Source of the DNA: Hylemonella sp. UBA6679
GTDB taxonomy: Bacteria > Pseudomonadota > Gammaproteobacteria > Burkholderiales > Burkholderiaceae_C
Assembly: GCA_002454975.1 (NCBI GenBank)
Contig: DKJZ01000074.1
Span: 1 to 64,000 of the forward strand
Length of the DNA stretch: 64,000 nucleotides
Direction of reading: 5' to 3'
Under the pieces are notes generated by a model. The model was not told the origin of the DNA. It saw only the letters and a list, made by a program, of their open reading frames with translations, and ran no database searches. Below, one piece after another: positions 1-8,967 of the stretch; within the stretch, counting starts at the first letter, position 1; the number at the start of each line of letters is the position of its first letter. The position numbers and the translations under genes were made by a program.

Positions 1-1
1 G

Positions 2-1684
2 AACATGGGCGACACCATCGAGCTGCGTCCTTATGAGGGCAAGGCCCTCAAAGACGGCAAGGTGATTGCCGAGTTCACCGTCAAGAGCGACGTGCTGTTT
101 GACGAAGTGCGCGCTGGCGGCCGCATTCCTTTGATCATTGGCCGCGGCTTGACCGGCAAGGCCCGTGAGGCTTTGGGCCTGGCGCCTTCGACCCTGTTCC
201 GCCTGCCGCAAGTGCCCAAGAGCCACGGCAAGGGCTTCACCTTGGCGCAAAAAATGGTGGGCCGTGCCTGCGGTTTGCCCGAAGGCCAAGGCGTGGTGCC
301 TGGCACCTACTGCGAACCCAAGATGACCAGCGTGGGCTCGCAAGACACCACTGGCCCCATGACCCGCGACGAGCTCAAAGACCTCGCTTGCCTGGGCTTT
401 AGCTCTGACTTGGTGATGCAATCGTTCTGCCACACCGCGGCTTACCCCAAGCCGGTGGACGTGAAAATGCACCACGAGCTGCCCGAGTTCATCAGCAACC
501 GTGGTGGCATCGCGCTTAAGCCCGGCGACGGCATCATCCACTCCTGGCTCAACCGCATGTTGTTGCCCGACACCGTGGGCACGGGTGGCGACAGCCACAC
601 CCGTTTCCCCATCGGCATTTCTTTCCCTGCTGGCTCTGGCTTGGTGGCGTTTGCCGCAGCCACCGGCGTGATGCCGCTGGACATGCCCGAGAGCGTGTTG
701 GTGCGTTTCAAAGGCCAGATGCAGCCTGGTGTGACCTTGCGTGACCTGGTGCATGCCATTCCGCTGTACGCCATCAAAGCGGGCTTGCTCACCGTGGAGA
801 AGAAGGGCAAGAAGAACATCTTCTCAGGCCGCATTTTGGAAATTGAAGGCCTACCCGAGCTCAAAGTGGAACAAGCGTTTGAGTTGTCTGACGCCTCGGC
901 CGAGCGTTCCGCTGCGGGTTGCACCGTCAAGCTCAACAAAGAGCCCATCATTGAGTACATCAACAGCAACATCGTGCTGTTGAAGAACATGATTGCCCAA
1001 GGCTACGCCGATGCGCGCACCATTGGTCGCCGTATCAAGGCCATGGAAGCCTGGTTGGCCAACCCCAACCTGCTTGAGGGCGATGCCGATGCCGAGTACG
1101 CCGCTGTGATCGAGATCGACCTGGCCGAGATCACCGAGCCCATCGTGTGCTGCCCCAACGACCCCGACGACGCCAAAACCCTGTCGGACGTGGCCGGTGC
1201 CAAGATCGACGAGGTGTTCATCGGTTCTTGCATGACCAACATCGGTCACTTCCGCGCAGCCTCCAAACTGCTCGAAGGCAAGAAAGACATCCCCGTCAAA
1301 CTCTGGATGGCCCCACCCACCAAGATGGACGCGCAACAGCTCACCGAAGAGGGTCACTACGGCGTGTTCGGCGCTGCGGGTGCCCGCATGGAAATGCCAG
1401 GCTGCTCGCTGTGCATGGGCAACCAAGCGCAGGTGAAAGAGGGTGCCACGGTCATGTCCACCAGCACCCGAAACTTCCCCAACCGTTTGGGCAAAAACAC
1501 CAATGTGTATTTGGGCTCGGCTGAACTCTCGGCCATCTGCTCCAAGCTTGGCCGTATTCCCAGCAAAGAGGAGTACCTCACCGACGTGGGTGTGATCAAC
1601 GCCAATGGCGACAAAATCTACAAGTACCTGAACTTCAACCAGATCACCGAGTACCAAGACGTGGCTGCCACCGTGGCCGCCTGA
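2..1684 (+). CDS. acnB: Aconitate hydratase B (C-terminal part, 5' truncated by window edge)
   Basis: This is the C-terminal ~560 residues of the bifunctional aconitase/2-methylisocitrate dehydratase of the TCA cycle, which interconverts citrate and isocitrate with a [4Fe-4S] cluster. The reading frame is open from the first bases, so the ATG at 5 is an internal Met and the gene starts outside the window. Cluster-ligand cysteines are visible in [10 protein letters not shown] (Cys codon at 1229) and in [11 protein letters not shown] (Cys codons at 1403 and 1412), as in AcnB. The substrate-loop segment [10 protein letters not shown] is intact. The frame ends at a TGA directly before a strong terminator. 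AcnB is normally about 860 residues, so roughly a third is missing on the left. The family assignment is secure. Confidence 0.97.
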   Translation, partial: NMGDTIELRPYEGKALKDGKVIAEFTVKSDVLFDEVRAGGRIPLIIGRGLTGKAREALGLAPSTLFRLPQVPKSHGKGFTLAQKMVGRACGLPEGQGVVPGTYCEPKMTSVGSQDTTGPMTRDELKDLACLGFSSDLVMQSFCHTAAYPKPVDVKMHHELPEFISNRGGIALKPGDGIIHSWLNRMLLPDTVGTGGDSHTRFPIGISFPAGSGLVAFAAATGVMPLDMPESVLVRFKGQMQPGVTLRDLVHAIPLYAIKAGLLTVEKKGKKNIFSGRILEIEGLPELKVEQAFELSDASAERSAAGCTVKLNKEPIIEYINSNIVLLKNMIAQGYADARTIGRRIKAMEAWLANPNLLEGDADAEYAAVIEIDLAEITEPIVCCPNDPDDAKTLSDVAGAKIDEVFIGSCMTNIGHFRAASKLLEGKKDIPVKLWMAPPTKMDAQQLTEEGHYGVFGAAGARMEMPGCSLCMGNQAQVKEGATVMSTSTRNFPNRLGKNTNVYLGSAELSAICSKLGRIPSKEEYLTDVGVINANGDKIYKYLNFNQITEYQDVAATVAA

Positions 1685-1731
1685 ACCCGGCCTGTCGGTG
1701 CGGCCTGAGCCGCCCGAGCCGCGCCAGCAAA

Positions 1732-1760
1732 CCCCGCAACTCACCTTGCGGGGTTTTTTT
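1732..1760 (+). terminator. Rho-independent terminator of acnB
   Basis: A perfect 8-bp stem, CCCCGCAA (1732-1739) with TTGCGGGG (1746-1753), closes a 6-nt loop and is followed by seven T (1754-1760). It lies about 50 bp after the acnB stop codon and separates it from the phosphate genes. Confidence 0.9.
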
Positions 1761-1880
1761 ATGGCGTTTTGGGCAAGGTCGTGCTTGAACGGGTCTTACG
1801 CTGAGGGTCGCGCAGCGGACAAATCCACGTTTGGGCGCAGCTAAACTATGACACTTTGATGACAACTAAAAGGCACGCTC

Positions 1881-2528
1881 ATGCTGTTTGGAAAATTGAT
1901 GCCGCGCGACGGCAACTTCTTTGTGATGTTCAACCAGCATGCCGACCGCATCGTCGAAGCGGCCCGGGCTTTTGCGCAATTGGTGGCCAATTACAACGAC
2001 GTCAATTTGCGTGAGCAGTACAACCGCCAGGTTGACCAAGCCGAGCAAGCCGCCGACCGCGTGACCCGTGAGGTCAACCAGGTGCTGCACAAAACCTTCA
2101 TCACCCCGATTGACCGCGAACAGATCCACTCGCTCATCAACACCATGGACGATGTGGCTGACCTGATTCAAGACTCGGCCGAAACCATGGCGCTGTACGA
2201 CGTGCGCATGATGACCGACGAGATCGTGCGCCTCACCGATCTGAGCTTGAAGTGTTGTGAACGTGTGCGCGATGCGGTGTACATGCTCAACAACATTGCC
2301 GACCCAAAAACCGCCGAGGCCGCTTTGAAGACCTGCGAGGAAATCGACAGGCTGGAGAGCGACGCTGACCGCGTGATGCGCAAAGCCATGAGCAAGCTCT
2401 TTCGTGAAGAGCCCGATGTGCGCGAAGTGATCAAGCTCAAAGCCATTTACGAGTTGCTCGAGACCGTGACCGACAAATGCGAAGACGTGGCCAACCTGAT
2501 CGAGGGCGTGGTCCTCGAAAACTCCTGA
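1881..2528 (+). CDS. DUF47/PhoU-like phosphate transport regulator
   Basis: A 215-residue, mostly alpha-helical protein of the DUF47 (TIGR00153) family, which is related to PhoU. Members are nearly always encoded beside PiT phosphate permeases and are thought to control them from the cytoplasmic side. The start ALFGKLMPRDGNFFVMF-like segment (here LFGKLMPRDGNFFVMF) and the Asp/Glu/Arg-rich helices with VDQAEQAADRVTREV are typical. The stop codon is 10 bp before the PiT gene, so the two are almost certainly co-transcribed and probably act together. No membrane segment is visible. The exact regulatory mechanism in this family is not settled. Confidence 0.9.
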   Translation: MLFGKLMPRDGNFFVMFNQHADRIVEAARAFAQLVANYNDVNLREQYNRQVDQAEQAADRVTREVNQVLHKTFITPIDREQIHSLINTMDDVADLIQDSAETMALYDVRMMTDEIVRLTDLSLKCCERVRDAVYMLNNIADPKTAEAALKTCEEIDRLESDADRVMRKAMSKLFREEPDVREVIKLKAIYELLETVTDKCEDVANLIEGVVLENS

Positions 2529-2538
2529 GGCGCGCACC

Positions 2539-3543
2539 ATGGAACAAAGCGCCCTGTGGGTGGTGATTCTTCTGGTGGTGTTGGCCCTGGCCTTCGACTT
2601 CATGAACGGGTTTCATGATGCGGCCAACTCCATTGCCACCGTGGTGTCCACGGGCGTGTTGCGCCCCGGTCAAGCGGTGTTGTTTGCCGCCTTTTTCAAC
2701 TTCATTGCCATTTTTGTGTTCCACCTCAGCGTGGCAGCCACGGTGGGCAAAGGCATTGTGCAGCCCGGCGTGGTCGATACCAACGTGGTGTTTGGAGCGC
2801 TGGTGGGCGCGATCACTTGGAACCTGATCACCTGGTATTACGGCATCCCCAGCAGCTCATCGCACGCCTTGATTGGCGGCATTGTGGGCGCTGTGGTGGG
2901 CAAGGCAGGCACAGACGCGCTGCTCTCTGCGGGTATCATGAAAACCTTGGTCTTCATTTTGGTCTCGCCCACCCTGGGCTTTTTGCTGGGTTCTTTGATG
3001 ATGTTGCTGGTGGCTTGGTTGTGCCGTCGCAGCACCCCCTCGAAGGTAGACCGGTGGTTCAGGCGGCTGCAACTGGTCTCGGCTGGGGCCTACAGCCTGG
3101 GCCACGGGGGCAATGACGCCCAAAAAACCATTGGCATCATTTGGATGATGCTGATTGCCACTGGGTATGTGGCGGCTGAAGACAAGTCGCCGCCATCGTG
3201 GACGGTGGTGAGCTGCTACCTGGCAATCGGTGTGGGCACCATGTTTGGCGGCTGGCGCATTGTCAAAACCATGGGGCAGCGCATCACCAAGCTCAAGCCT
3301 GTGGGTGGTTTTTGTGCTGAAACCGGCGGCGCCATGACCTTGTTCATAGCCACGGGCTTGGGCATTCCGGTGTCCACCACCCACACCATCACCGGTGCGA
3401 TTGTGGGTGTGGGTGCCTCTCAGCGCGCCAGTGCTGTGCGTTGGGGCGTGGCCGGCAACATTGTTTGGGCCTGGATTTTCACCATCCCGGCCAGCGCTTT
3501 TGTGGCCATCGTGGCTTATTGGCTCAGCCTGCGTTTGTTTTGA
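2539..3543 (+). CDS. pitA: PiT-family low-affinity inorganic phosphate transporter
   Basis: A 334-residue multi-pass inner-membrane permease for phosphate, probably as a metal-phosphate complex driven by the proton gradient, as known for PitA. It carries both copies of the PiT signature: DFMNGFHDAANSIAT near residues 16-30 and GHGGNDAQKTIG near residues 192-203, each in an inverted half of the protein. Hydrophobic segments alternate through the whole length. It follows the PhoU-like gene by 10 bp in an apparent two-gene operon. It is shorter than E. coli PitA (about 500 residues) because it lacks the large central loop, which is normal for the DUF47-linked subgroup. Confidence 0.93.
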   Translation: MEQSALWVVILLVVLALAFDFMNGFHDAANSIATVVSTGVLRPGQAVLFAAFFNFIAIFVFHLSVAATVGKGIVQPGVVDTNVVFGALVGAITWNLITWYYGIPSSSSHALIGGIVGAVVGKAGTDALLSAGIMKTLVFILVSPTLGFLLGSLMMLLVAWLCRRSTPSKVDRWFRRLQLVSAGAYSLGHGGNDAQKTIGIIWMMLIATGYVAAEDKSPPSWTVVSCYLAIGVGTMFGGWRIVKTMGQRITKLKPVGGFCAETGGAMTLFIATGLGIPVSTTHTITGAIVGVGASQRASAVRWGVAGNIVWAWIFTIPASAFVAIVAYWLSLRLF

Positions 3544-3544
3544 A

Positions 3545-3991
3545 TCACTGGCTGATCTTGCGGCCTTCTTCCACCTGGTATTCAAAGTAACGCTGGAAGC
3601 TAAAGGCAATGCTCGAGAGCAGGGCGGTCGCACCAATGAGCAAGGCGCAGGCAATGGCGCCGATGGTGAGCCAGTTGGTGGCGCCCGCGCTGGACTCTGC
3701 TGGGCTTTGCGGGTTCATGGCGGCGTTCCAGCGCTCGGGGCTCATCAAGCCGTACACAATGGCATTGAGCGCACACGCCGCCACCATGAAGCCCAGCAAA
3801 GGAATCAAGAGCCAACTCAAGGTGTCGTCTACGCCATATTCACGGGCGCGCTCCATGCCGTACAGGCCCAGCGCGGTCGGAATGGGCATGAGCCAGCCTT
3901 TCACATCAGACAGGCCAAACAGGTAAAAGCGATGCAGGCCAAAGGGTCCGGCAACAAAGGACAGCCAGGTGGCCAGGGTCTTGTTTTTCAT
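3545..3991 (-). CDS. TM2-domain small membrane protein
   Basis: A 148-residue membrane protein with a TM2-type N-terminus: LSFVAGPFGLHRFYLFG near residues 10-27 is the conserved GxxGxHRFYLG motif of the family. Four hydrophobic segments are visible, with the last near residues 107-128. The function of TM2 proteins in bacteria is unknown. It is convergent with the phosphate transporter gene, with only 1 bp between the two stop codons, and stands alone on its strand. The start is the first Met, and the ATG is followed directly by the family motif region. Confidence 0.75.
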   Translation of the reverse strand: MKNKTLATWLSFVAGPFGLHRFYLFGLSDVKGWLMPIPTALGLYGMERAREYGVDDTLSWLLIPLLGFMVAACALNAIVYGLMSPERWNAAMNPQSPAESSAGATNWLTIGAIACALLIGATALLSSIAFSFQRYFEYQVEEGRKISQ

Positions 3992-4052
3992 GGGGCAGGG
4001 CGCAAAGCGTAGGCTAGAACAAACGAAATCATAGGGCGGCGCCCAAAGAAGC

Positions 4053-4058
4053 TATAAT
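4053..4058 (+). promoter_or_regulatory. Probable -10 element of the rpsP operon promoter
   Basis: A perfect TATAAT lies 110 bp before the rpsP start in the gap between the divergent TM2 gene and rpsP. No good -35 hexamer is seen at the expected spacing, so this is a guess from the -10 match and position. The remaining ~100-nt leader contains no open frame that I would call a gene. Confidence 0.4.
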
Positions 4059-4167
4059 TTAAGGCTATTTCAGTGTGTCGCTGGCCGGGTGGCCATGTCG
4101 CGTGTCTCAAGCACTGAGTGAAGTATTCACGGCTGGATGAAATTTCCACCACCCCTAAGGATCAACC

Positions 4168-4419
4168 ATGGTCGTCATTCGACTTTCTCGCGGCGGCGCT
4201 AAAGCGCGTCCCTTCTTCAACATTGTGGTGGCTGACAAGCGCAACCGCCGTGACGGTCGCTTCATTGAGCGCATTGGTTTTTACAACCCCATTGCAACTG
4301 CCAACGAAGAAAGCATCCGTTTGGCCCAAGACCGCCTGAGCTACTGGCAAGGCGTGGGTGCGCAAGCGTCTCCCACCGTGGAGCGTTTGATCAAGCAAGC
4401 CGCTAAAAAGGCTGCTTAA
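4168..4419 (+). CDS. rpsP: 30S ribosomal protein S16
   Basis: An 83-residue small-subunit protein that binds 16S rRNA. The N-terminus [17 protein letters not shown] and the stretch [15 protein letters not shown] are diagnostic of bS16. The length is normal. It starts the conserved rpsP-rimM-trmD-rplS cluster: rimM begins 9 bp after its stop. A Shine-Dalgarno-like AAGGA lies 7-11 bp before the ATG. Confidence 0.97.
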   Translation: MVVIRLSRGGAKARPFFNIVVADKRNRRDGRFIERIGFYNPIATANEESIRLAQDRLSYWQGVGAQASPTVERLIKQAAKKAA

Positions 4420-4427
4420 TTTCCTGC

Positions 4428-4991
4428 ATGACGCTCAACCTCGACCCCGCTGAATTACCGGCGGATGCCATCGAAGTTGGGCGTGTTCTTGATGCCTGGG
4501 GCATCAAGGGCTGGTTCAAAGTCCTGCCCTACAGCGCCGATCCTGAGGCGCTTTTTTCATCCAAGCGTTGGTACATCCAGCCCTCTGAGCGGGGTGTCAA
4601 AACCTTCGATGGCACGCGCCTTTTGCGCATCAAAGAATCCAAAGAACATTCGGATGTGGTGGTGGCCACAGGTCACGACATCCCAGACCGCAACGCGGCT
4701 GAAGCGCTCAAAGGTGCCCGCATTTTTGTGGCGCGCTCGTCTTTCCCCAGCACGGCCGATGATGAGTACTACTGGGTCGATTTGATCGGCTTGCAAGTGC
4801 TCAACCGCGAAGGCGTGGTTTTGGGCACCGTGCATGAATTGCTCAGCACGGGTCCACAAACCGTGCTGGTGGTGCAAGACACCAGCGTGGACCCCGCTGT
4901 GGAGCGCATGATTCCTTTTGTGTCTGTGTTTGTGGACCGTGTGGACCTGGCTGCCAAGTGCATCACCGTGGACTGGCAGCCCGACTACTGA
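4428..4991 (+). CDS. rimM: 16S rRNA processing protein RimM
   Basis: A 187-residue assembly factor that binds S19 in the 30S head during late 30S maturation. The N-terminal barrel motif VGRVLDAWGIKGWFKVLPYS (near residues 17-36) and the C-terminal PRC-barrel segment with DDEYYWVDLIGLQV match the family. It sits between rpsP and trmD as in most proteobacteria and ends in VDWQPDY, close to the usual WEPDY-like terminus. It starts 9 bp after rpsP and is presumably translated from the same message. Confidence 0.96.
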   Translation: MTLNLDPAELPADAIEVGRVLDAWGIKGWFKVLPYSADPEALFSSKRWYIQPSERGVKTFDGTRLLRIKESKEHSDVVVATGHDIPDRNAAEALKGARIFVARSSFPSTADDEYYWVDLIGLQVLNREGVVLGTVHELLSTGPQTVLVVQDTSVDPAVERMIPFVSVFVDRVDLAAKCITVDWQPDY

Positions 4992-5030
4992 GTCTGGCGG
5001 CTTTCAACATGCACGCGCCCATGTATGCCC

Positions 5031-5801
5031 ATGCGTTTTGACGTCATCACGCTGTTTCCAGAGTTGTTCACGCCGTTTCTGAGCGTGGGCATCACCCGCA
5101 AAGCTTTTGAGACCGGCATGGTCGAAGTGCATGTGCACAACCCGCGCGACTTCGCGCCGGGCAACTACCGCCGTGTGGATGACCGGCCTTTTGGCGGCGG
5201 CCCCGGCATGGTCATGCTGGCCCAGCCTTTGGCAGATTGCCTGCAGGCCATACGCGCTCAGCGCGACGCGCAAGGGCTGGTGCCCGCACCGGTGGTTTTA
5301 TTTTCGCCCCTGGGGCAAGCTTTGAACCATGCGCAAGTGCAAACCTGGTCGAGCAGCGCAGGGGCGGTGTTGATTTGCGGGCGTTACGAGGGGCTGGACC
5401 AGCGCTTCATCGACGCCCATGTGGATGTGCAAATCAGCCTGGGGGACTTTGTGCTCTCGGGCGGTGAAATTGCCGCCATCGCCTTGCTCGATGCTGTGGC
5501 ACGCTTGCAGCCCGGGGTCCTCAACGACGCGCACAGCCATGAGCAAGACAGCTTCAACCCCAGCCTGGACGGCCTGCTCGATTGTCCGCATTACACCCGG
5601 CCAGAGGTGTGGGCAGATCAGCCGGTGCCAGAGGTTTTGCTCTCGGGGCACCACGAGCGCATTGAGCACTGGCGCAGGCAGCAGCGTTTACGCATCACCG
5701 CGCAGCGTCGCCCTGATTTGATTGAAGCCGCCCGCTTGGCCGGACGGCTGACCCGCGCCGACGAACAGTGGCTGGCCCAGGGCGCACAAGTAGCACCATA
5801 A
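5031..5801 (+). CDS. trmD: tRNA (guanine-N1-)-methyltransferase
   Basis: TrmD methylates G37 of tRNAs with a 36-G-37-G context using S-adenosylmethionine and prevents +1 frameshifting. It is a SPOUT enzyme: the trefoil-knot sequences ICGRYEGLDQRF and SLGDFVLSGGE are present, as is the N-terminal MRFDVITLFPELF. An in-frame ATG two codons upstream (5025) is possible, but family members start at MRFD, so I place the start at 5031. It lies about 40 bp after rimM. The length (256 residues) is normal. Confidence 0.95.
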   Translation: MRFDVITLFPELFTPFLSVGITRKAFETGMVEVHVHNPRDFAPGNYRRVDDRPFGGGPGMVMLAQPLADCLQAIRAQRDAQGLVPAPVVLFSPLGQALNHAQVQTWSSSAGAVLICGRYEGLDQRFIDAHVDVQISLGDFVLSGGEIAAIALLDAVARLQPGVLNDAHSHEQDSFNPSLDGLLDCPHYTRPEVWADQPVPEVLLSGHHERIEHWRRQQRLRITAQRRPDLIEAARLAGRLTRADEQWLAQGAQVAP

Positions 5802-5820
5802 GCCACGCGCCAAGCAGTGC

Positions 5821-5826
5821 TATAAT
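5821..5826 (+). promoter_or_regulatory. Probable -10 element upstream of rplS
   Basis: A TATAAT lies 88 bp before the rplS ATG and 20 bp after the trmD stop. It resembles the sequence upstream of rpsP (GCTATAAT there, GCTATAAT here), which suggests a separate promoter for L19 within the cluster. No convincing -35 is seen. The 80-nt leader that follows ends in a good AGAGGAAA ribosome binding site. Confidence 0.4.
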
Positions 5827-5908
5827 GGTTGGCTTTGATCCTCTGTGCGGCACGGCTTATGGCCTGGTCATCCCGACTGCAGCGCGTACATGATCGTTAG
5901 AGGAAACC

Positions 5909-6274
5909 ATGAACCTGATCCAAACCCTTGAGCAAGAAGAAATTGCTCGCCTTGGCAAAAACATCCCTGAGTTTTCACCTGGCGACACCGTCATCGTGAA
6001 CGTCAATGTGGTTGAAGGCACCCGCAAGCGCGTGCAGGCCTACGAAGGCGTGGTGATTGCCAAGCGCAACCGTGGCCTCAACAGCGGCTTCATCGTGCGC
6101 AAAATCTCCAGCGGCGAAGGCGTGGAGCGTACGTTCCAAACCTACTCCCCCCTGATTGCCAGCATTGAAGTCAAGCGTCGTGGTGATGTGCGCCGCGCCA
6201 AGCTGTACTACTTGCGTGACCGCAGCGGTAAATCCGCACGTATCAAAGAGAAGCTGGTCTCCAAGAGCGCTTGA
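5909..6274 (+). CDS. rplS: 50S ribosomal protein L19
   Basis: A 121-residue large-subunit protein at the 30S/50S interface. The sequences [26 protein letters not shown], read in its first half, and [20 protein letters not shown] near the end, are typical of bL19 (only short parts are needed for recognition: [15 protein letters not shown]). The AGAGGAAACC ribosome binding site is strong. It closes the rpsP-rimM-trmD-rplS block and is followed by a clear terminator. Confidence 0.97.
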   Translation: MNLIQTLEQEEIARLGKNIPEFSPGDTVIVNVNVVEGTRKRVQAYEGVVIAKRNRGLNSGFIVRKISSGEGVERTFQTYSPLIASIEVKRRGDVRRAKLYYLRDRSGKSARIKEKLVSKSA

Positions 6275-6291
6275 TCCCCAAGTGCTTGAAC

Positions 6292-6327
6292 AAAACCGCC
6301 CTGGTGCAAACCAGAGGCGGTTTTTTT
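6292..6327 (+). terminator. Rho-independent terminator after rplS
   Basis: A bipartite stem, ACCGCC + CTGGT paired with ACCAG + (A) GGCGGT, closes a GCAA tetraloop and is followed by seven T ending at 6327. It starts 18 bp after the rplS stop and ends 6 bp before the Nudix ATG. Its presence rules out the longer Nudix reading frame that would start at 6271. Confidence 0.9.
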
Positions 6328-6333
6328 AATCCC

Positions 6334-7035
6334 ATGAGCAACGCAGACCACCTCATCCCCTTGTCCAAGCTGCCCGACTTCGACCCACGCTTGGTGCCCG
6401 TCGAACCTGTGGCGCAGCAGCTGCCGCCCGTGGCGCGCGACATGCTCCAGCCCGAGGCCTTGTTGGCGCGTTTTGCCAACCCGCCGGTTTGGCAGCCCGA
6501 GCTCAGGGCAGAGCCGCGTTTCACCGAGCGTAAAACTGCGCACGCCGCGGTGCTGATGGCCATCGTCTTGCGTGAGGAGCCCACGCTCTTGCTCACCCAG
6601 CGCACGGCACAGATGCGGACCCACTCGGGCCAGGTGGCTTTTCCGGGCGGCAAGGTGGACGATGCCGACACCAGCCACGAGATGACCGCCCTGCGCGAGG
6701 CCCACGAAGAGGTAGGCCTGGCCCCCCAACACGTGCAAGTGGCCGGCGCTTTGCCCAGTTACACCACGGGCACTGCTTTCATCGTTACCCCGGTGGTGGG
6801 GCTGGTGCGTCCTGGTTTTTCGCTGGCACCCAACCCGCAAGAAGTGGCTGATGTGTTTGAGGTGCCCCTGGCTTTCCTGATGAACCCGGCCCACCACCGG
6901 CGCCACCGCTGGGAGGCTCAAGGGGTGGTCAGGTACTGGTACTCCATGCCCTACCAAGACGGCGTGCATGAGCGCTTTATTTGGGGCGCCACCGCAGGCA
7001 TGTTGCGCAACCTCTACCATTTTTTGTCGGCCTGA
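6334..7035 (+). CDS. Nudix hydrolase, CoA pyrophosphatase type
   Basis: A 233-residue hydrolase that probably cleaves CoA or related nucleoside diphosphates. The Nudix box is visible as GGKVDDADTSHEMTALREAHEEVG (region 6650-6718), with the REAHEEVG core intact, and the upstream TQRTAQMRTHSGQVAFPGG is the extra CoA-pyrophosphatase (NudL-type) signature. The open frame runs upstream to 6271, but those 21 codons overlap the rplS terminator, so I place the start at ATG 6334. It is an ordinary neighbour of the L19 block in Burkholderiales. Confidence 0.88.
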   Translation: MSNADHLIPLSKLPDFDPRLVPVEPVAQQLPPVARDMLQPEALLARFANPPVWQPELRAEPRFTERKTAHAAVLMAIVLREEPTLLLTQRTAQMRTHSGQVAFPGGKVDDADTSHEMTALREAHEEVGLAPQHVQVAGALPSYTTGTAFIVTPVVGLVRPGFSLAPNPQEVADVFEVPLAFLMNPAHHRRHRWEAQGVVRYWYSMPYQDGVHERFIWGATAGMLRNLYHFLSA

Positions 7036-7068
7036 GGCCTGCTTGGCCGAGTCGTTATCATTGCTGGC

Positions 7069-7992
7069 ATGAGCTTTTTTGCCATCCTCATGGCCCTGCT
7101 GCTCGAGCAGGCCCGTCCCCTGACCACGGGCAACTGGGTGCACGCTGCCTTGCGCTCGTGGCTGCGTTGGGTGTTGCGGCTGGTGGATGCGGGGCAAACC
7201 CGCCACGGCTGGCTGGTTTGGGTCTTGGGCGTTGTGCTGCCATCGGTTCTGGCCTTGGCCCTGTACTGGTTGGCCATTTGGCTGGTGGGCTGGCCTTTGG
7301 CCATGCTGCTCAATGTGTTTTTTTTGTACGCCACGCTGGGTTTCAGGCAATTCAGCCACCACTTCACCGAGGTTCGCGATGCTTTAGAAGCAGGTGACGA
7401 AGCCCTGGCCCGCGACCACCTCTCGCGCTGGCAGCACTTGGAGCTGCAAGACCTGCCCAAAGGGGAAATCATCCGCCAGGTGCTCGAGTCGTCGGTGTTG
7501 GCCGCGCACCGGCATGTCTTTGGCGTGCTCAGCTGGTTTTCTATTTTGGCCGCGCTTGGTTTGGGGCCGGCAGGGGCTGTTTTTTATCGCCTGAGCGAGT
7601 TTGTGCAGCGCTACTGGCCGCACCTGGTGCAAACCCACCAGCAAGCCGTGAGCGAGGCCGCTTGCCAGGCCGCTGCCACGGCTTGGGCCTATGTGGATTG
7701 GTTGCCTGCGCGCATCACCGCGGTGTGCTTTGCGGTGGTGGGCAGCTTTGAAGAAGCCATCGACAGCTGGCGCCAATACGCCGCTGGGCAAGAGCGCACC
7801 AACGACGGCGTGATCATTGCCGCCACCTCGGGGGCGGTCAATGTTCGCTTGGGCATGACCGGCGACAACGGCCCCTCACTGCCCAACCCCGAGATGGGGC
7901 ACCTGCGCAGCGTGGTGGGCTTGGTGTGGCGCTCGGTGGTGTCGTGGATGGTCTTACTGGCCCTGCTCACGCTGGCGCGTTTGCTGGGCTAG
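7069..7992 (+). CDS. CobD/CbiB-family membrane protein
   Basis: A 307-residue membrane protein resembling CobD/CbiB and AmpE. It has four or five hydrophobic segments: residues 1-12, 45-95, a stretch near 160-180, about 220-235, and the C-terminus. Motifs such as FRQFSHHFTEVRDALEAGD and AATSGAVNVRLG occur in this group. CbiB makes adenosylcobinamide, but no other cobalamin genes are nearby and the protein follows a housekeeping block, so a cobalamin role is not supported by context. In Burkholderiales it is commonly linked to rsgA. The start codon is 33 bp after the Nudix stop. Confidence 0.7.
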   Translation: MSFFAILMALLLEQARPLTTGNWVHAALRSWLRWVLRLVDAGQTRHGWLVWVLGVVLPSVLALALYWLAIWLVGWPLAMLLNVFFLYATLGFRQFSHHFTEVRDALEAGDEALARDHLSRWQHLELQDLPKGEIIRQVLESSVLAAHRHVFGVLSWFSILAALGLGPAGAVFYRLSEFVQRYWPHLVQTHQQAVSEAACQAAATAWAYVDWLPARITAVCFAVVGSFEEAIDSWRQYAAGQERTNDGVIIAATSGAVNVRLGMTGDNGPSLPNPEMGHLRSVVGLVWRSVVSWMVLLALLTLARLLG

Positions 7993-8020
7993 ACCCGACA
8001 GGCCCACCGCGGGGCCTGGT

Positions 8021-8965
8021 TCAATAGCGCGTTTGAGACAGCTCGGCAAACAAGTCGCTATAAAGTTTATAGCGATGAGCGCTGATTCTGCCTGGCTGAT
8101 CGCCTGATTCGACCTGCGCGCGCACGCCGCAGCCTGGCTCGTGCAGGTGGGTGCAATTGTAAAAACGGCAGCCCGCGATCCAGGGTTTGAAGTCGGGCAT
8201 CAGCGTGGCCAGGTGCATCGGATCAAGGTGCTGTAAACCAAATTCTTGAAAGCCTGGCGAGTCAATCAAGGCGGTGTGTTTTTCGTGGTTGAGCCAGTAC
8301 CAGCGCGTGCTGGTGGTGGTGTGCTTGCCCGAGTTCAGGGCGGTGGAGATTTCGCCTGTGAGCACCTGCGCTTGTGGGATCAAGCGGTTGATGAGTGTGC
8401 TTTTGCCCGAGCCCGAGGGCCCCAGGATGAGCGTGGTTTTGTGGTCAAGGACGGCCATCACGTCATCGCTGGGCAGGGGCGTCAAACCATCGCGTGGCTT
8501 GAGTGCCAGCGACAAGACCTGGTAACCCATGGCCCTGTAAGGTGCGAGCTTGACCCAGGCCCGCTCAAAGGGTGCGTGCAAGTCGCTTTTGTTCAGGGCA
8601 ATCAAGGGCTCAATGCCTGCCGCTTGTGCGGCCAGCAAAGCGCGTGTGAGCTGGCTTTCAGAAAACTCAGGCTCAGCGGCAATCAGGATCAAGACCTGGT
8701 CAAGGTTGGCAGCAAAAGACTTGGTGCGCACCTCGTCTTGGCGGTAGAGCAGGTTGCGCCGGGGCAGCACAGACTCGATGGTGCCTTCGTCTTGGCTGGG
8801 CAGCCAGCGCACCCGGTCGCCCACCACGGTTTGGCTTTTTTTACCGCGTGCGTGGCATATCACCTCTTGGCCCTGCGGCGTTTCGACCAGCACATGCCGT
8901 CCGTGGCTGGCAATCACCAGGCCGTCTTGGCACGCATCGTTGGCCTGGGCTGCTGTTTTTCGCAT
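8021..8965 (-). CDS. rsgA: Ribosome small subunit-dependent GTPase RsgA
   Basis: A 314-residue circularly permuted GTPase that acts in late 30S assembly. An OB-fold comes first, then the G domain with NKSD (G4) ahead of GPSGSGKSTLIN (G1) and DSPGFQEFG (G3), which is the permuted order of the family. The C-terminal zinc knuckle CRFYNCTHLHEPGC has the Cys/His pattern expected. The pterin dehydratase gene lies 2 bp upstream, so the M48 peptidase, pterin dehydratase and rsgA form a tight minus-strand operon. Confidence 0.95.
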   Translation of the reverse strand: MRKTAAQANDACQDGLVIASHGRHVLVETPQGQEVICHARGKKSQTVVGDRVRWLPSQDEGTIESVLPRRNLLYRQDEVRTKSFAANLDQVLILIAAEPEFSESQLTRALLAAQAAGIEPLIALNKSDLHAPFERAWVKLAPYRAMGYQVLSLALKPRDGLTPLPSDDVMAVLDHKTTLILGPSGSGKSTLINRLIPQAQVLTGEISTALNSGKHTTTSTRWYWLNHEKHTALIDSPGFQEFGLQHLDPMHLATLMPDFKPWIAGCRFYNCTHLHEPGCGVRAQVESGDQPGRISAHRYKLYSDLFAELSQTRY

Positions 8966-8967
8966 CG

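Noticed and set aside
851..1744. 297-codon minus-strand frame over acnB
   Set aside because: Antisense shadow that would run through the acnB terminator.
6271..6333. Longer Nudix protein starting at 6271
   Set aside because: Those codons contain the rplS terminator hairpin and T-run.
7069..7992. Cobalamin biosynthesis role for the CobD-like gene
   Set aside because: No other cobalamin genes are in the window and the neighbours are housekeeping genes.
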